A DNA stretch of 41,075 nucleotides from Candidatus Sulfotelmatobacter sp. (GTDB taxonomy: Bacteria; Acidobacteriota; Terriglobia; Terriglobales; Acidobacteriaceae), in the NCBI GenBank assembly GCA_030038125.1, contig JASHPL010000117.1, positions 1-41,075 of the forward strand, read 5' to 3'. Under the pieces are notes generated by a model. That model saw only the letters and a list, made by a program, of their open reading frames with translations. It was not told the origin of the DNA and did not search any database. The translations under genes and the position numbers were made by a program. Positions within the stretch are counted from its first letter, which is position 1. The number at the start of each line of letters is the position of its first letter. Positions 32,138-40,357 of this stretch are shown piece by piece.

Positions 32138-32776
32138 TCATTCCCGGAACTCAATGGCAGAGGCAGAGCCGGTTGCAGCAATGAAGTCGGCTGCTGGAGT
32201 CTGACGGAAAATTCTTGCCTTGCCCAATCCGGAGAGAGCTTCGATCTTCGCCAACAACGTCTCGATGATCGACTCACCGAGTTCAGCAATTCGGTCGATA
32301 GCGTCTTTTGGCAGTTCGGCTGCCGTTCTGCTGGCGAGGTGCACTGAGACTAGCGGGAATCCACACTCGCCCGGTAAGCTCGCGCCGATGATGATTACAC
32401 CCTCAACGCCCCGCTGCCGAAGTTGAACCGAAAGCCGTGTCCACTCCGATGGACGATCGAGCCCTGCCAGCACCAGTAGATATCCCTTTCCCCGAAGGCG
32501 ACGCTCCAGGATTCCAGCCAGATATCCAACCGCAACTCGGCCAAAATCATTGCTGATGATTGCAATGATCTGCGTTCGTTTGGTCCGCAAGGATCGCGCC
32601 GAAAGATTAGGCTGATAATTGAGCTCCGCTGCCGCGCGAAAGACGCGCTCCTGCGTCTGCTGCGGAATGGCCCGCGACGCGGGCGTGCGATTCAAAACGG
32701 CTGAGACCGAGCATGGAGCAAGTCCGACGCGCTCGGCCAGCATTCGCAAATTTACAACCGCACCCTTATCCGACAC
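32138..32776 (-). CDS. LacI-type transcriptional regulator, short form
   Basis: A 212-residue protein with a complete LacI-family headpiece at residues 8-60 (LRMLAERVGLAPCSVSAVLNRT, then RVFRAAAELNYQPNLSARSLRT), followed by the first part of the periplasmic-binding-like domain (IIAIISNDFGRVAVGYLAGILERRL to VEGVIIIGASLPGECGFPLVSVHLAS). The usual second subdomain (about 120 residues with GGxxA...HL..G.H) is missing, and the tail is unrelated in look. The start is GTG at 32776 after AAGGGAAAAGT. It may be truncated or a naturally short type that dimerises without a full effector domain. No target genes are apparent nearby. Confidence 0.8.
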   Translation of the reverse strand: MSDKGAVVNLRMLAERVGLAPCSVSAVLNRTPASRAIPQQTQERVFRAAAELNYQPNLSARSLRTKRTQIIAIISNDFGRVAVGYLAGILERRLRGKGYLLVLAGLDRPSEWTRLSVQLRQRGVEGVIIIGASLPGECGFPLVSVHLASRTAAELPKDAIDRIAELGESIIETLLAKIEALSGLGKARIFRQTPAADFIAATGSASAIEFRE

Positions 32777-33077
32777 ACTTTTCCCTTATTGGTCGCGCCT
32801 GTGAGGCGGCGAGTCTGATTGCAAACTGAGTATGTGAGCAAACGATGAGGTCGACGGAACAACCGCAGATCCCGGTTTCGATCAACCCTGCAGTTTCCCG
32901 GATCTCTCTTGCGACATGGCAGAATTACAGCTCACTTTGCAGCAAACCGAAGCCCCAGTCCAACGCAAAAATTCAATTAGGACGATTCGTGGACCACGCT
33001 CACGTTCTTTCGTGATGCAGGCCGTTCATCAGGTTTGAGGTGACTGCAGGTTAGAATGAAGTTCGGGAGTTGTCTCC
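32777..33077. other. Intergenic stretch before tRNA-Arg
   Basis: About 300 bases with no supportable gene. A TAGAAT -10-like box at 33052-33057 lies 20 bases before the tRNA and may be its promoter, but the -35 is poor. Confidence 0.3.
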
Positions 33078-33154
33078 GGGCGCGTAGCTCAAACGGATAG
33101 AGCATCGGATTTCTAATCCGAGGGTTGCAGGTTCGATTCCTGCCGCGCCTACCA
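33078..33154 (+). tRNA. tRNA-Arg (anticodon UCU)
   Basis: Cloverleaf: acceptor GGGCGCG/CGCGCCT (first pair G-U), encoded discriminator A and CCA; D arm GCTC...GAGC; anticodon stem CGGAT/ATCCG around the loop TTCTAAT, giving anticodon TCT, arginine; T arm TGCAG-GTTCGATT-CCTGC. Its last 22 bases before CA are repeated at 33242-33263. Confidence 0.95.
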
Positions 33155-33263
33155 TGCCTGCCGAAAGAGTTGAACAGTCTGAGGTCCCTCGCTGCGCTCG
33201 GGATTCCGGCTGCGGGCTCAAACGCCCGCTGAGAGGCTCAAGTTCGATTCCTGCCGCGCCTAC
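33155..33263 (+). repeat. Partial duplication of the tRNA-Arg 3' end plus dispersed repeat copy
   Basis: A 22-base stretch (33131-33152) from the T arm and acceptor of tRNA-Arg is repeated exactly at 33242-33263. The 89 bases between copies include one of the dispersed repeats (CCTCGCTGCGCTCGGGATTC, 33185-33204) and a perfect GCGGGC-TCAAAC-GCCCGC hairpin just before the second copy. The second copy lacks the 5' half of a tRNA, so it is a remnant, or an att-like scar. Confidence 0.7.
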
Positions 33264-33636
33264 GAGCCCCCTTTGCAATCAAAATCCGGAAAAAATCGCG
33301 AGCCTAAAGCGTTCAGGGCTGAGCTCTGGAAGCTTGGCGTAGTTAGCGGAGCCATCGCCATAATCTGTGCGTTCTGCTACGCCACTCCACGATTCGTCCA
33401 GGTAGCGAACGCGCGACACGATCCGGTTCCAAGAAATGGACAACGCGATGATTCAACAACCTGCGAGACGAGCTTAGAAGAAATTCTTTTCGTCCTGCAC
33501 CTTTTGTGTTAGCTTGAACGTGCTTCAAGTCCCGATTCCCCCAAGGGACAAGGCCCCTTCGCAAGCAGCCCAAAGATAACGCCCCTGCTGCACGTTCATC
33601 CAAAAACCATGCAAGGAAACTGGCAAGGAGAGGACT
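33264..33636. other. Intergenic stretch without clear genes
   Basis: About 370 bases between the tRNA remnant and the next gene. A frame of 79 codons starts with TTG at 33273, but its codon use and lack of a ribosome-binding site do not support a gene. Confidence 0.3.
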
Positions 33637-34284
33637 ATGAAGTTTTTCGCTTTCGGCCCGATATTTATCCTGACCCTGGCGACAGCGGTCGCGCAGCAAC
33701 ATCCCATCAACATTTCGTCCAAGGCGAATGCAAACTGGTGCACTGTGGCACCGATAAACTGCACAACGTTGCCGTTTGGCACCAAAAGCTATGACGGCGT
33801 TACATTCGACATTCCGGGGACCGCAACCACCCACAACGCCTGGAGCGCCTACGAGGCAGCAAGCGGAGGAAGTAGCAAGGTTTCGATCACTATCCCCGTG
33901 AACATAAAGGACGTGAAGACGGTATACACCCTGATGAACACGGACTGGGGATCAACGGCGAAGGGCTTGCTGGCCATCACATTCACGGGAACAGGGGGCG
34001 CGACCTGGACCTACGATCCGATCGGGAACGTAAACATCCGCGACTACAATAACGGGTCTTACACAGATGCCATCGGCTGCGCGTTGCCCACGGGACCAAG
34101 CACCGCTGCTACTGTCGCAGGGTTCAAGAACACCAAGGGGCAGCGTCTCGACATGCAGATTTATGAACTGCCAGCGACCTTCGCGAGCCAGACTCTGGTT
34201 AGCATCACGATAACTGACAGCGGAAATACGGGCGTGCAGCGCTCCATTCTCGCGGCGCTGACGGTGTCCACTGCCGCACCGTAG
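33637..34284 (+). CDS. Small secreted beta-rich protein of unknown function
   Basis: A 215-residue exported protein. AGGAGAGGACT-ATG gives a strong start, and the signal peptide is MKFFAFGPIFILTLATAVAQ. The mature part is rich in Thr, Ser, Gly and Asn. The core (SITIPVNIKDVKTVYTLMNT...WTYDPIGNVNIRDYNNGSY) looks like a beta-sandwich domain found in extracellular proteins, with ELPATFASQTLVSITITDSG near the end. Cysteines near 35, 42 and 148 could pair. No named family is recognised. The composition fits a lectin-like or surface-exposed protein. The gene is isolated, with tRNA on one side and ilvD convergent on the other. Confidence 0.75.
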   Translation: MKFFAFGPIFILTLATAVAQQHPINISSKANANWCTVAPINCTTLPFGTKSYDGVTFDIPGTATTHNAWSAYEAASGGSSKVSITIPVNIKDVKTVYTLMNTDWGSTAKGLLAITFTGTGGATWTYDPIGNVNIRDYNNGSYTDAIGCALPTGPSTAATVAGFKNTKGQRLDMQIYELPATFASQTLVSITITDSGNTGVQRSILAALTVSTAAP

Positions 34285-34339
34285 CCCTGGACATAACCTC
34301 TGATCGGCGTGTCACAGAGCCGCCGTTCTGGGAAACGCC

Positions 34340-36013
34340 TTAGCTTGGCCGTGTGATTGCGCCTTGTGAGGCCGAGGAGACCAACGCGGCATACTTCGCA
34401 AAAACGCCGGAAGGATAAAGCGGTTTCCGCGGCCTCCATTTCTTCAGGCGCTTGCGCAGTTCCTGTTGGCTGATTTCAACCTGGAGCACGCGCTTCCGCA
34501 CGTCGAAACGAATGATGTCTCCATTTCGCACGGCGGCAATAGGACCGCCGAGGGCAGCTTCGGGAGAAACATGCCCGGCCATCAATCCGCGGGTCGCGCC
34601 GCTGAAGCGCCCGTCCGTTAATAATGCCACCGATTCGCCCAGTCCCTCGCCGATAATCGCGGCCGTCACGCCGAGCATTTCTCGCATTCCCGGACCTCCC
34701 TTCGGGCCTTCGTTGCGAATGACGACGACATCGCCGGCCTTGATCTTCTTGCCCGTCACCGCAGCCATCGCATTTTCTTCCGATTCAAAAACGCGCGCCG
34801 GACCGCGGTGTTCGAGCCTTTCGTGCCCGCTGATCTTGGCCACGCACCCCTCGGGCGCCAGATTCCCCTTGAGAATCACCAGGCCGCCGGTTGCCTTTAA
34901 AGGTTGGTTGAGAGGAGCGATGACCTCCTGCCCTGGAGCTTCGACAGCTTTGTCGACTTCGGCCGATATGGTCAGCCCAGTGACGGTTTTCGCTGAACCA
35001 TGCAGGTGCTTGCCGATTTGCAATCGCTTCCCTAACAGACGGACTCCGCCGGCGCGATGCATGTCGGCAGCGACGAATCTTCCCGAAGGCTTGAGATCGG
35101 CCAGAAGCGGGGTTCGCGCGCTCACTGCCTGAAAGTCCTCGATCTTCAGTTTCACACCTGCTTCGCGGGCAATCGCGAGTAAGTGCAGAACGGCATTGGT
35201 TGAGCCTCCGGTCGACGCAACCGAGGCGATGGCGTTTTCGAAAGCGTCGCGGGTAAGAATGTCGCGTGGCAGAAGCCCTGATTTCAAAACGTTCATTGCG
35301 ATCTTGCCGCAATCGAAAGCGACTCTATCCTTTTCAGCATCCATTGCGGGCACACTGTTGTACCCCATGGGAGAGAGCCCAATCATCTCCATCAGGGTCG
35401 CCATCGTGTTGGCGGTGTACTGTCCGCCGCACGCACCCGCTCCCGGACAGGCGACATCTTCGAGTTGCTTCAGTTCAGTGTCGCTCATCTTTCCGGCCAC
35501 ATTGGCGCCGATGGCCTCGAAAACATCCTGAAGGGTCACGTCTTTGCCGTGATAGTTTCCTGGGGCGATGGTCCCACCGTAGAGTACTAAACCAGGCAGA
35601 TTCATGCGGGCGAGCGCCATGGCGGCGGCGGGAATGGTCTTGTCGCAGCCCACGACGCAGACGACAGCGTCGAACATCTGCCCACGACAGACCAGTTCGA
35701 TCGAATCGGCGATCAGTTCGCGGCTGACCAGCGAGGCGCGCATGCCTTCCGTGCCCATGGTTTCGCCGTCGGAAATCGCGATGGTATTGAACTCCATGGG
35801 TGTGCCACCAGCCTCGCGAATTCCTTCCTTGATCTTGGCCGAAAGTCGCCGCAGATGAAAATTGCACGGCATGGTTTCGATCCAGGTGTTGGCGACGCCG
35901 ATCAGCGGATGGCCTAGATCAGCGTCAGTGAATCCGATCGCCTTGAACATTGCGCGCGCACCCGCACGATCGCGTCCTTCTGTGATGCCACGACTCATGT
36001 GCTTGGGATCCAT
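34340..36013 (-). CDS. ilvD: Dihydroxy-acid dehydratase
   Basis: A 557-residue Fe-S dehydratase catalysing the fourth step of isoleucine, leucine and valine synthesis (2,3-dihydroxy-acid to 2-oxo-acid). Cluster ligands C50 (TMPCN), C123 (VGCDKT) and C195 (GAGACGG) are present, as in the [2Fe-2S] type. [35 protein letters not shown] and [13 protein letters not shown] are all hallmark segments. The ATG is at 36013. It is on the same strand as ilvC-ilvB-ilvN, but separated by a 229-base gap, so it may have its own promoter. Confidence 0.97.
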   Translation of the reverse strand: MDPKHMSRGITEGRDRAGARAMFKAIGFTDADLGHPLIGVANTWIETMPCNFHLRRLSAKIKEGIREAGGTPMEFNTIAISDGETMGTEGMRASLVSRELIADSIELVCRGQMFDAVVCVVGCDKTIPAAAMALARMNLPGLVLYGGTIAPGNYHGKDVTLQDVFEAIGANVAGKMSDTELKQLEDVACPGAGACGGQYTANTMATLMEMIGLSPMGYNSVPAMDAEKDRVAFDCGKIAMNVLKSGLLPRDILTRDAFENAIASVASTGGSTNAVLHLLAIAREAGVKLKIEDFQAVSARTPLLADLKPSGRFVAADMHRAGGVRLLGKRLQIGKHLHGSAKTVTGLTISAEVDKAVEAPGQEVIAPLNQPLKATGGLVILKGNLAPEGCVAKISGHERLEHRGPARVFESEENAMAAVTGKKIKAGDVVVIRNEGPKGGPGMREMLGVTAAIIGEGLGESVALLTDGRFSGATRGLMAGHVSPEAALGGPIAAVRNGDIIRFDVRKRVLQVEISQQELRKRLKKWRPRKPLYPSGVFAKYAALVSSASQGAITRPS

Positions 36014-36242
36014 AAGTGAAAAAGATTACAGGAGATACGGCAAAGATGGAAGAAACAGTGGCGAAATCATTGAAGTTGAACTCTTCTGCGATAGGTCATC
36101 TCGAAAGTCCGCGATTTTCACCGGTGGGCGGAGGGATTCTGCTGCGAGCCTACGCTACACGCGAGGTTCCCTCGCTCGGCCCGTAAGAACGCCAAGCTCC
36201 GGGATGACGCATGGGCAAAGCAGGCGTCGATCAGACAGGCGT
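36014..36242. repeat. Gap between ilvN and ilvD with a degraded dispersed-repeat copy
   Basis: Around 36169-36210 are CCCTCGCTCGG and CCGGGATGACGC, which look like halves of the dispersed repeat. No gene or clear promoter is seen. Confidence 0.3.
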
Positions 36243-36539
36243 TCACGCTCGCGCGGCCGCGCGCTGGATGGATACGCCGGTCGGAGGATGCGCATTGGTC
36301 CAGTCGGCTTCGTGCGCCGCGCCGGAGCGCACATGGATCACATCGGCAATGGCATACCATTCGCGATACAACTGGCCGATCTGCTTGGAATTGACAACCA
36401 GCACAAGCGTGACCTCATGATCCTGCTCAACGGCATCGGCGTGCACCGAAGGCATGTCGAGTCCGCGGCGCGAAACCGCGTTCAGAATGCGCATCAGCGT
36501 TCCCTGCGTGTTGCGATAGCGAATCTGAAAGATCTGCAT
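36243..36539 (-). CDS. ilvN: Acetolactate synthase small subunit, ACT-only (IlvN/IlvM-like)
   Basis: A 98-residue ACT-domain protein (MQIFQIRYRNTQGTLMRILNAVSRRGLDMPSV). Such subunits confer valine feedback on the catalytic subunit. At 98 residues it is closer in size to E. coli IlvM (about 87) or IlvN (96) than to the longer IlvH (about 160). AAGGAG with seven bases spacing precedes the ATG, only 11 bases after the ilvB stop, so it is translated in the same operon. The long upstream frame overlapping ilvB is not used. The feedback specificity is not provable here. Confidence 0.9.
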   Translation of the reverse strand: MQIFQIRYRNTQGTLMRILNAVSRRGLDMPSVHADAVEQDHEVTLVLVVNSKQIGQLYREWYAIADVIHVRSGAAHEADWTNAHPPTGVSIQRAAARA

Positions 36540-36550
36540 GTGCTTGCTCC

Positions 36551-38254
36551 TTATTCGGCCGGTTCTTCCGCCAGCAACATCTCGGAAAGCGCGGCTCCAG
36601 CCGGGACCATGGGGAACACGTTGGCTTCCGGCGCGCAATCGAATACCAATAACTCCGGATTCGGAGAATGCAAAAATCGTTCGAGTTCGCTGCTCGTTTC
36701 ATCGGAAACCGGGAACTCGCGCATCGCATCTTCGTTCATACGGAAGCTCGGAATCTTGTATGCTTTCGCGATCTCCACGAAATCCGGGTTGTCGCTGAGA
36801 TCGGTCTCGGCGTAGTTGCGCTCGTAGAACAACTGCTGCCACTGCCGCACCATGCCAAGGTATTTGTTGTCGATGATTACCATCTTGATCGGCAGATCCA
36901 GCCGATGCACCGTGGCCAGCTCTTGAATGTTCATCTGAAAGCCGCCATCGCCCGAGACGCAGAGCACACACGCATCAGGCTCGGCCAGCTGGACGCCGAC
37001 TGCGGCGGGAAGAGCGAAACCCATGGCGCCCAGGCCGCCGGAGGTGATGAATCCACGAGGAGAGGAAGACCGATAGCGCTGCGCCGCCCACATCTGATGC
37101 TGGCCAACATCGGCAAGAACAACGCTGTTTTCGGGCAGGCGGCCGAAAAGTTCGTCGAGAAAACGAATCGTCGGTTGCGCCAGCCCGCGGGGATCAAGTT
37201 CCGCGCGCTCCGGACCACAAGCCACGGCGCGCCAGTCTTTGAAATCGGGCACTGCGTGGCGGCGAAGTTCGGCCTGAAATGCGGGAATCGTATCCGCGAG
37301 ATCGCCGATCACTGGAAGATCGCAGGGACGCACACGATCGAGCTGCGCGGGATCGATTTCGAAGTGCACGATCCGGGCATGAGGTGCAAAGCGACTCGGA
37401 TCACCGGTCACACGGTCATCGAGGCGAGCGCCCAAAACCAGAAGCAGATCAGTCTCATGTAAGGCCATATTGGCGGCGCGCGTGCCATGCATGCCGACCA
37501 TGCCGAGGTAATAGGTCGATTGCGGAGGAACGGCGCCGAGTCCATGCACCGTGGCGAAGGTTGGGATGTTCAACTGATCGAGCAGACAGCGCAATTCCGG
37601 AATCGCTCCTGAAAGCTTGGCTCCGGCACCGACCAGAGCGACTGGCCGCGAAGCCTGCTGCAGCATGGCAACGATGGTGTCGGTAAATCCGCCCTCGGCC
37701 TTGGCTTCCGCGGCACGGGCATGCGGCGTGAACTTTAGCGGGCCGGCGTACTCCTTCTTCGCCTTCAGCATGTCGGTTGGAATATCGATGATGACCGGCC
37801 CCGGACGCCCGCTGCGGGCCCAATGAAATCCTTCCGCGATGACGTCGGGAATTTCCTCTATCGTGCGAACCAGACGGCTCCATTTCGTAAGAGAAAGAGT
37901 CACTCCGAAAACGTCGGTTTCCTGGAAGGCATCCGTTCCGATCAACGCGCTGCGCACCTGTCCCGTGATGCAAACTAGAGGAACAGAATCCATCTTGGCG
38001 TCGGCGATGCCAGTGACCAGATTCGTCGCGCCCGGACCGCTGGTCGCAATGGCGACACCGACCTTGCCCGTGACTCGCGCATATCCTTCCGCCGCAAAAA
38101 CGGCGCCCTGCTCATGCCGCGTTAAAACGTGGCGGATGCCGCTGCCATCGAGGGCGTCATAGAGCGGCATAATCGCGCCGCCGGGATAACCGAACATCAG
38201 ATCGACGCCTTCGGCGCGCAGGCACTCTAGGACGATTTCCGCTCCTTTAAGCAT
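36551..38254 (-). CDS. ilvB: Acetolactate synthase large (catalytic) subunit
   Basis: A 567-residue thiamine-diphosphate enzyme that condenses two pyruvates, or pyruvate and 2-ketobutyrate, in the first common step of branched-chain amino-acid synthesis. The ThDP-activating glutamate is E48 (LTRHEQGA), and the ThDP/Mg motif is [22 protein letters not shown] with [16 protein letters not shown]. The FAD region ([19 protein letters not shown]) is also present. Its ATG overlaps the ilvC end by eight bases and is preceded by GGTGG, so the two are coupled. Length and motifs are normal for the IlvB/IlvI family. Confidence 0.97.
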   Translation of the reverse strand: MLKGAEIVLECLRAEGVDLMFGYPGGAIMPLYDALDGSGIRHVLTRHEQGAVFAAEGYARVTGKVGVAIATSGPGATNLVTGIADAKMDSVPLVCITGQVRSALIGTDAFQETDVFGVTLSLTKWSRLVRTIEEIPDVIAEGFHWARSGRPGPVIIDIPTDMLKAKKEYAGPLKFTPHARAAEAKAEGGFTDTIVAMLQQASRPVALVGAGAKLSGAIPELRCLLDQLNIPTFATVHGLGAVPPQSTYYLGMVGMHGTRAANMALHETDLLLVLGARLDDRVTGDPSRFAPHARIVHFEIDPAQLDRVRPCDLPVIGDLADTIPAFQAELRRHAVPDFKDWRAVACGPERAELDPRGLAQPTIRFLDELFGRLPENSVVLADVGQHQMWAAQRYRSSSPRGFITSGGLGAMGFALPAAVGVQLAEPDACVLCVSGDGGFQMNIQELATVHRLDLPIKMVIIDNKYLGMVRQWQQLFYERNYAETDLSDNPDFVEIAKAYKIPSFRMNEDAMREFPVSDETSSELERFLHSPNPELLVFDCAPEANVFPMVPAGAALSEMLLAEEPAE

Positions 38255-39293
38255 TCACCACCTGTTTTGCTGGTTGCGGGGCTTCCGCCGATTTCCGGGC
38301 TTCTTTCGGGAGCCAACTCATCATGCCGCGCAACTGCGCACCTACGATCTCGATAGGATGCTGTTTTTCTTTCTCCCGCAGCGCGTGGAACTTGCGTCCC
38401 CCGCTCTTGTTCTCGTCAATCCACTCTTTGGCGAAATTTCCCGATTGCACGTCGGCCAGGATTTTCTTCATGGCGGCGCGGGTTTCATCGCCGACAACTT
38501 TTTCGCCGCGCGTGAGATCGCCATATTCAGCCGTGTTCGAAATCGAATAGCGCATGCGTCCCAGCCCGCCTTCATAGATCAGATCGACGATCAGTTTCAT
38601 CTCGTGCAGGCACTCGAAGTAGGCAATCTCCGGCGCGTAACCGGCCTCGACCAAGGTTTCGAAACCTTTCTTGATCAGCGAGGTCAAGCCTCCGCAGAGC
38701 ACCGCTTGTTCGCCGAAAAGATCGCTTTCGGTTTCTTCTTTGAATGAGGTCTGCAGAACGCCGGCGCGGGTCGATCCGATGCCATGGGCGTAACAAAGCG
38801 CATATTCGTGGGCGCGGTTGCTGGCGTCCTGCTGGATCGCGATGAGCGAAGGCACACCGCGACCTTCGCTATACACACGACGAAGAAGATGGCCGGGGCT
38901 CTTGGGCGCAATCATCACGACATCGACGTCTTCGGGAGGAACGATTGTTTTGAAATGAATGCTGAAACCGTGCGAGAAGCCAAGAATTTTTCCGGGATGG
39001 AGATAAGGCTTGAGGTATTGGTCGTATACATCCGCTTGGGTTTCATCGGGCGTAAGGACGTGAATCCAATCGGCACGCTTGGCGGCCTCATCGGGCGCGA
39101 CGACGACCATGCCATCGGCGCGGGCCTGCTGTGCACTGGGCCGGGCTGGCTCCAATCCAACAATCACCTTGTAGCCGCTGTCGCGCAGATTCTGCGCTTG
39201 CGCGTGCCCCTGGCTGCCGTAGCCGAGAATAGCGATGGTCTTGCCCTTCAGAGCATTGGGATTGGCGTCGCGTTCATAGAAAATAGTAGCCAC
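38247..39293 (-). CDS. ilvC: Ketol-acid reductoisomerase
   Basis: A 348-residue class I ketol-acid reductoisomerase that converts acetolactate or acetohydroxybutyrate to the dihydroxy acid with NADPH and Mg2+. The N-domain shows [18 protein letters not shown]; the knotted C-domain has the acidic metal ligands in [30 protein letters not shown]. It begins with GTG at 39293 behind GGAGG nine bases upstream, and is the first structural gene after the leader and the operator described below. Gene order ilvC-ilvB-ilvN differs from the commoner ilvB-ilvN-ilvC. Confidence 0.97.
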   Translation of the reverse strand: MATIFYERDANPNALKGKTIAILGYGSQGHAQAQNLRDSGYKVIVGLEPARPSAQQARADGMVVVAPDEAAKRADWIHVLTPDETQADVYDQYLKPYLHPGKILGFSHGFSIHFKTIVPPEDVDVVMIAPKSPGHLLRRVYSEGRGVPSLIAIQQDASNRAHEYALCYAHGIGSTRAGVLQTSFKEETESDLFGEQAVLCGGLTSLIKKGFETLVEAGYAPEIAYFECLHEMKLIVDLIYEGGLGRMRYSISNTAEYGDLTRGEKVVGDETRAAMKKILADVQSGNFAKEWIDENKSGGRKFHALREKEKQHPIEIVGAQLRGMMSWLPKEARKSAEAPQPAKQVVNA

Positions 39294-39330
39294 CGATGTG
39301 TTCCTCCACTGGGGATGCCGAGATATGAAA

Positions 39331-39350
39331 AACCGACCGGTCGGTCGGTT
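39331..39350. promoter_or_regulatory. Inverted-repeat operator (TetR-type) upstream of ilvC
   Basis: AACCGACC, four bases, then GGTCGGTT form a perfect 8-4-8 inverted repeat on the two strands. It sits just downstream of the -10 of the ilvC-proximal promoter (39359-39364), overlapping the probable start site. The arm sequence and spacing match TetR-family operators in general, and a TetR gene is divergent 420 bases away. Confidence 0.6.
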
Positions 39351-39358
39351 GCCTATAA

Positions 39359-39387
39359 ATCCTAACTTCCCCCCTCGTCCCTGTCAA
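39359..39387 (-). promoter_or_regulatory. ilvC-proximal promoter (P2)
   Basis: On the minus strand TTGACA (39382-39387, perfect -35) and TAGGAT (39359-39364) are 17 bases apart. A start near 39352 would place the TetR-like operator at about +2 to +21 and leave about 60 bases before the ilvC GTG. It lies downstream of the attenuator, so it would bypass it. Confidence 0.6.
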
Positions 39388-39480
39388 GGGAAATCCGGTG
39401 CGGTACCTCCTGGCGTTACTAGTCGTGGCTGTAGTCGATCGCCGAAACTTCGCCTGCGGTATCCAAGTCATTTTGGCTCC

Positions 39481-39519
39481 AAAAATACAAAAACCCACGG
39501 CCATCTCTGGCGGTGGGTT
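39481..39519 (-). terminator. Attenuator terminator in the ilv leader
   Basis: On the minus strand AACCCAC pairs with GTGGGTT (7 bp), with an inner GCCA/TGGC stem and one internal mismatch, then TTTGTATTTTT. This is a strong Rho-independent terminator. No minus-strand gene lies upstream apart from the leader ORF at 39544-39642, whose stop codon is 25 bases before the stem. The same arm can pair instead with 39557-39567 (CTCTGGC and TGGG against CCCA and GCCAGAG), forming an antiterminator. Confidence 0.8.
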
Positions 39520-39543
39520 CGGGAAGCTTAACTTTAATTTCGC

Positions 39544-39642
39544 CTATCCGTGACCTCCCAGCCAGAGCGCTGCCGGAAGCAGTCGTACACCGACTACGGC
39601 TACCAAGACGTTAATTCGCAGCGCGTTGTGGCTGAGGATCAT
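39544..39642 (-). CDS. ilv operon leader peptide (32 residues)
   Basis: A short ORF, ATG at 39640-39642 to TAG at 39544-39546, encoding 32 residues of which 14 are Ile, Leu or Val, with a dense run INVLVAVVGVRLL at residues 10-22. Composition and position match regulatory leader peptides of branched-chain amino-acid operons (ilvL, ivbL in enterobacteria). Codons 7-8 (39618-39624, GCGCTGC) can pair with GCAGCGC (39567-39573), and a small AGTCG-CGACT hairpin lies between. Stalling at the Ile/Val/Leu run would cover the first arm and let 39557-39567 form the antiterminator; reading through to the stop would mask it and favour the terminator. No strong ribosome-binding site is seen, and homology to known leaders is not claimed. 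Confidence 0.75.
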   Translation of the reverse strand: MILSHNALRINVLVAVVGVRLLPAALWLGGHG

Positions 39643-39662
39643 AACGGTTCAAAGTGAACTGG

Positions 39663-39692
39663 AGAATAGCACCGCGCCGCACACCCGTACAA
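39663..39692 (-). promoter_or_regulatory. Candidate leader promoter (P1)
   Basis: TTGTAC (39687-39692) and an extended -10 TGC-TATTCT (39663-39668) with an 18-base spacer lie upstream of the leader ATG. The start site would be only 10-15 bases before that ATG, leaving a very short leader end. It overlaps the presumed control region of the divergent TetR gene. Confidence 0.4.
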
Positions 39693-39769
39693 TGCAAATT
39701 CTGGATAGCGCAGATCAAAATTTGCGATGTTTGGCAATCGCGGTTGCAACTCAGGTACCATGTCACGCG

Positions 39770-40357
39770 ATGACTCGTGAAGCTGTCATTGATTCCCGAC
39801 AGGAGATTCTGCGCACTGCCGCCCGGCTTTTCCAGCAGCGTGGATACGATGCCACCTCGATGAATGACGTTGCGGCCGCGCTCAAACTCAGCAAAGGCGG
39901 TCTGTATCACCACTTTCAGGGCAAAGACGAGATCCTGTTCGAGATCATGAACCACGCGATGGAGATCACGCAGGAGCGTGTGCTGGCTCCGGTTCGTGGC
40001 ATTGCCGATCCCGAGGATCGATTACGGGCGCTGATCCGCCGGCATATCGAAGTCGTGCTCAGTCCCCGCGATCGCGAGATCACGGTGATGCTGCATGAAA
40101 ATCATCCGTTGCCGCCGACTCTGCGCAAACGTATCAACGCGCGCAAGAAAGAGTATGTGCATTTCGTTCGGGATCTGATCGCCGAGGTCCAACGCTCGCG
40201 CCACGCCAAGAGCGCCGTTACTCCGCGCGCCGCCGCCTTCGCTTTACTGGGGATGATCAATTGGATCTATCAGTGGTACAAGCCGGAAGGCGAATTGCAG
40301 GCCAATAATTTGATCCCGCAGTTCACCGACCTGTTTCTGGGAGGAATTCTGGCGTGA
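39770..40357 (+). CDS. TetR/AcrR-family transcriptional regulator
   Basis: A 195-residue repressor-like protein. The N-terminal helix-turn-helix (about residues 9-52) is typical: ILRTAARLFQQRGYDATSMNDVAAALKLSKGGLYHHFQGKDEILF. The C-terminal ligand domain carries AFALLGMINWIYQWYKPEGEL, a phrase seen in KstR2/FadR-like regulators that often sense acyl-CoAs. The ATG at 39770 is chosen because the family begins five to ten residues before the helix-turn-helix; the open frame continues upstream without good reason. It diverges from ilvC with the operator-like inverted repeat between them, so ilv regulation is suspected but not proved. Its stop overlaps the cupin gene start (GTGA). Confidence 0.88.
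   Translation: MTREAVIDSRQEILRTAARLFQQRGYDATSMNDVAAALKLSKGGLYHHFQGKDEILFEIMNHAMEITQERVLAPVRGIADPEDRLRALIRRHIEVVLSPRDREITVMLHENHPLPPTLRKRINARKKEYVHFVRDLIAEVQRSRHAKSAVTPRAAAFALLGMINWIYQWYKPEGELQANNLIPQFTDLFLGGILA

Noticed and set aside
33051-33278. A minus-strand open frame across tRNA-Arg whose product contains GAAGIEPATLGLE
   Set aside because: This is the well-known false protein obtained by reading the complement of a tRNA gene; the partial repeat of the phrase merely reflects the duplicated tRNA end.
33273-33512. A 79-codon frame with one hydrophobic stretch
   Set aside because: TTG start, no ribosome-binding site, begins inside the tRNA-remnant area, and the product has no domain pattern.
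39481-39642. A T-box riboswitch for ilvC
   Set aside because: I see no T-box consensus (such as the UGGN T-loop element or a specifier stem); the peptide-coding leader with competing helices explains the terminator better.
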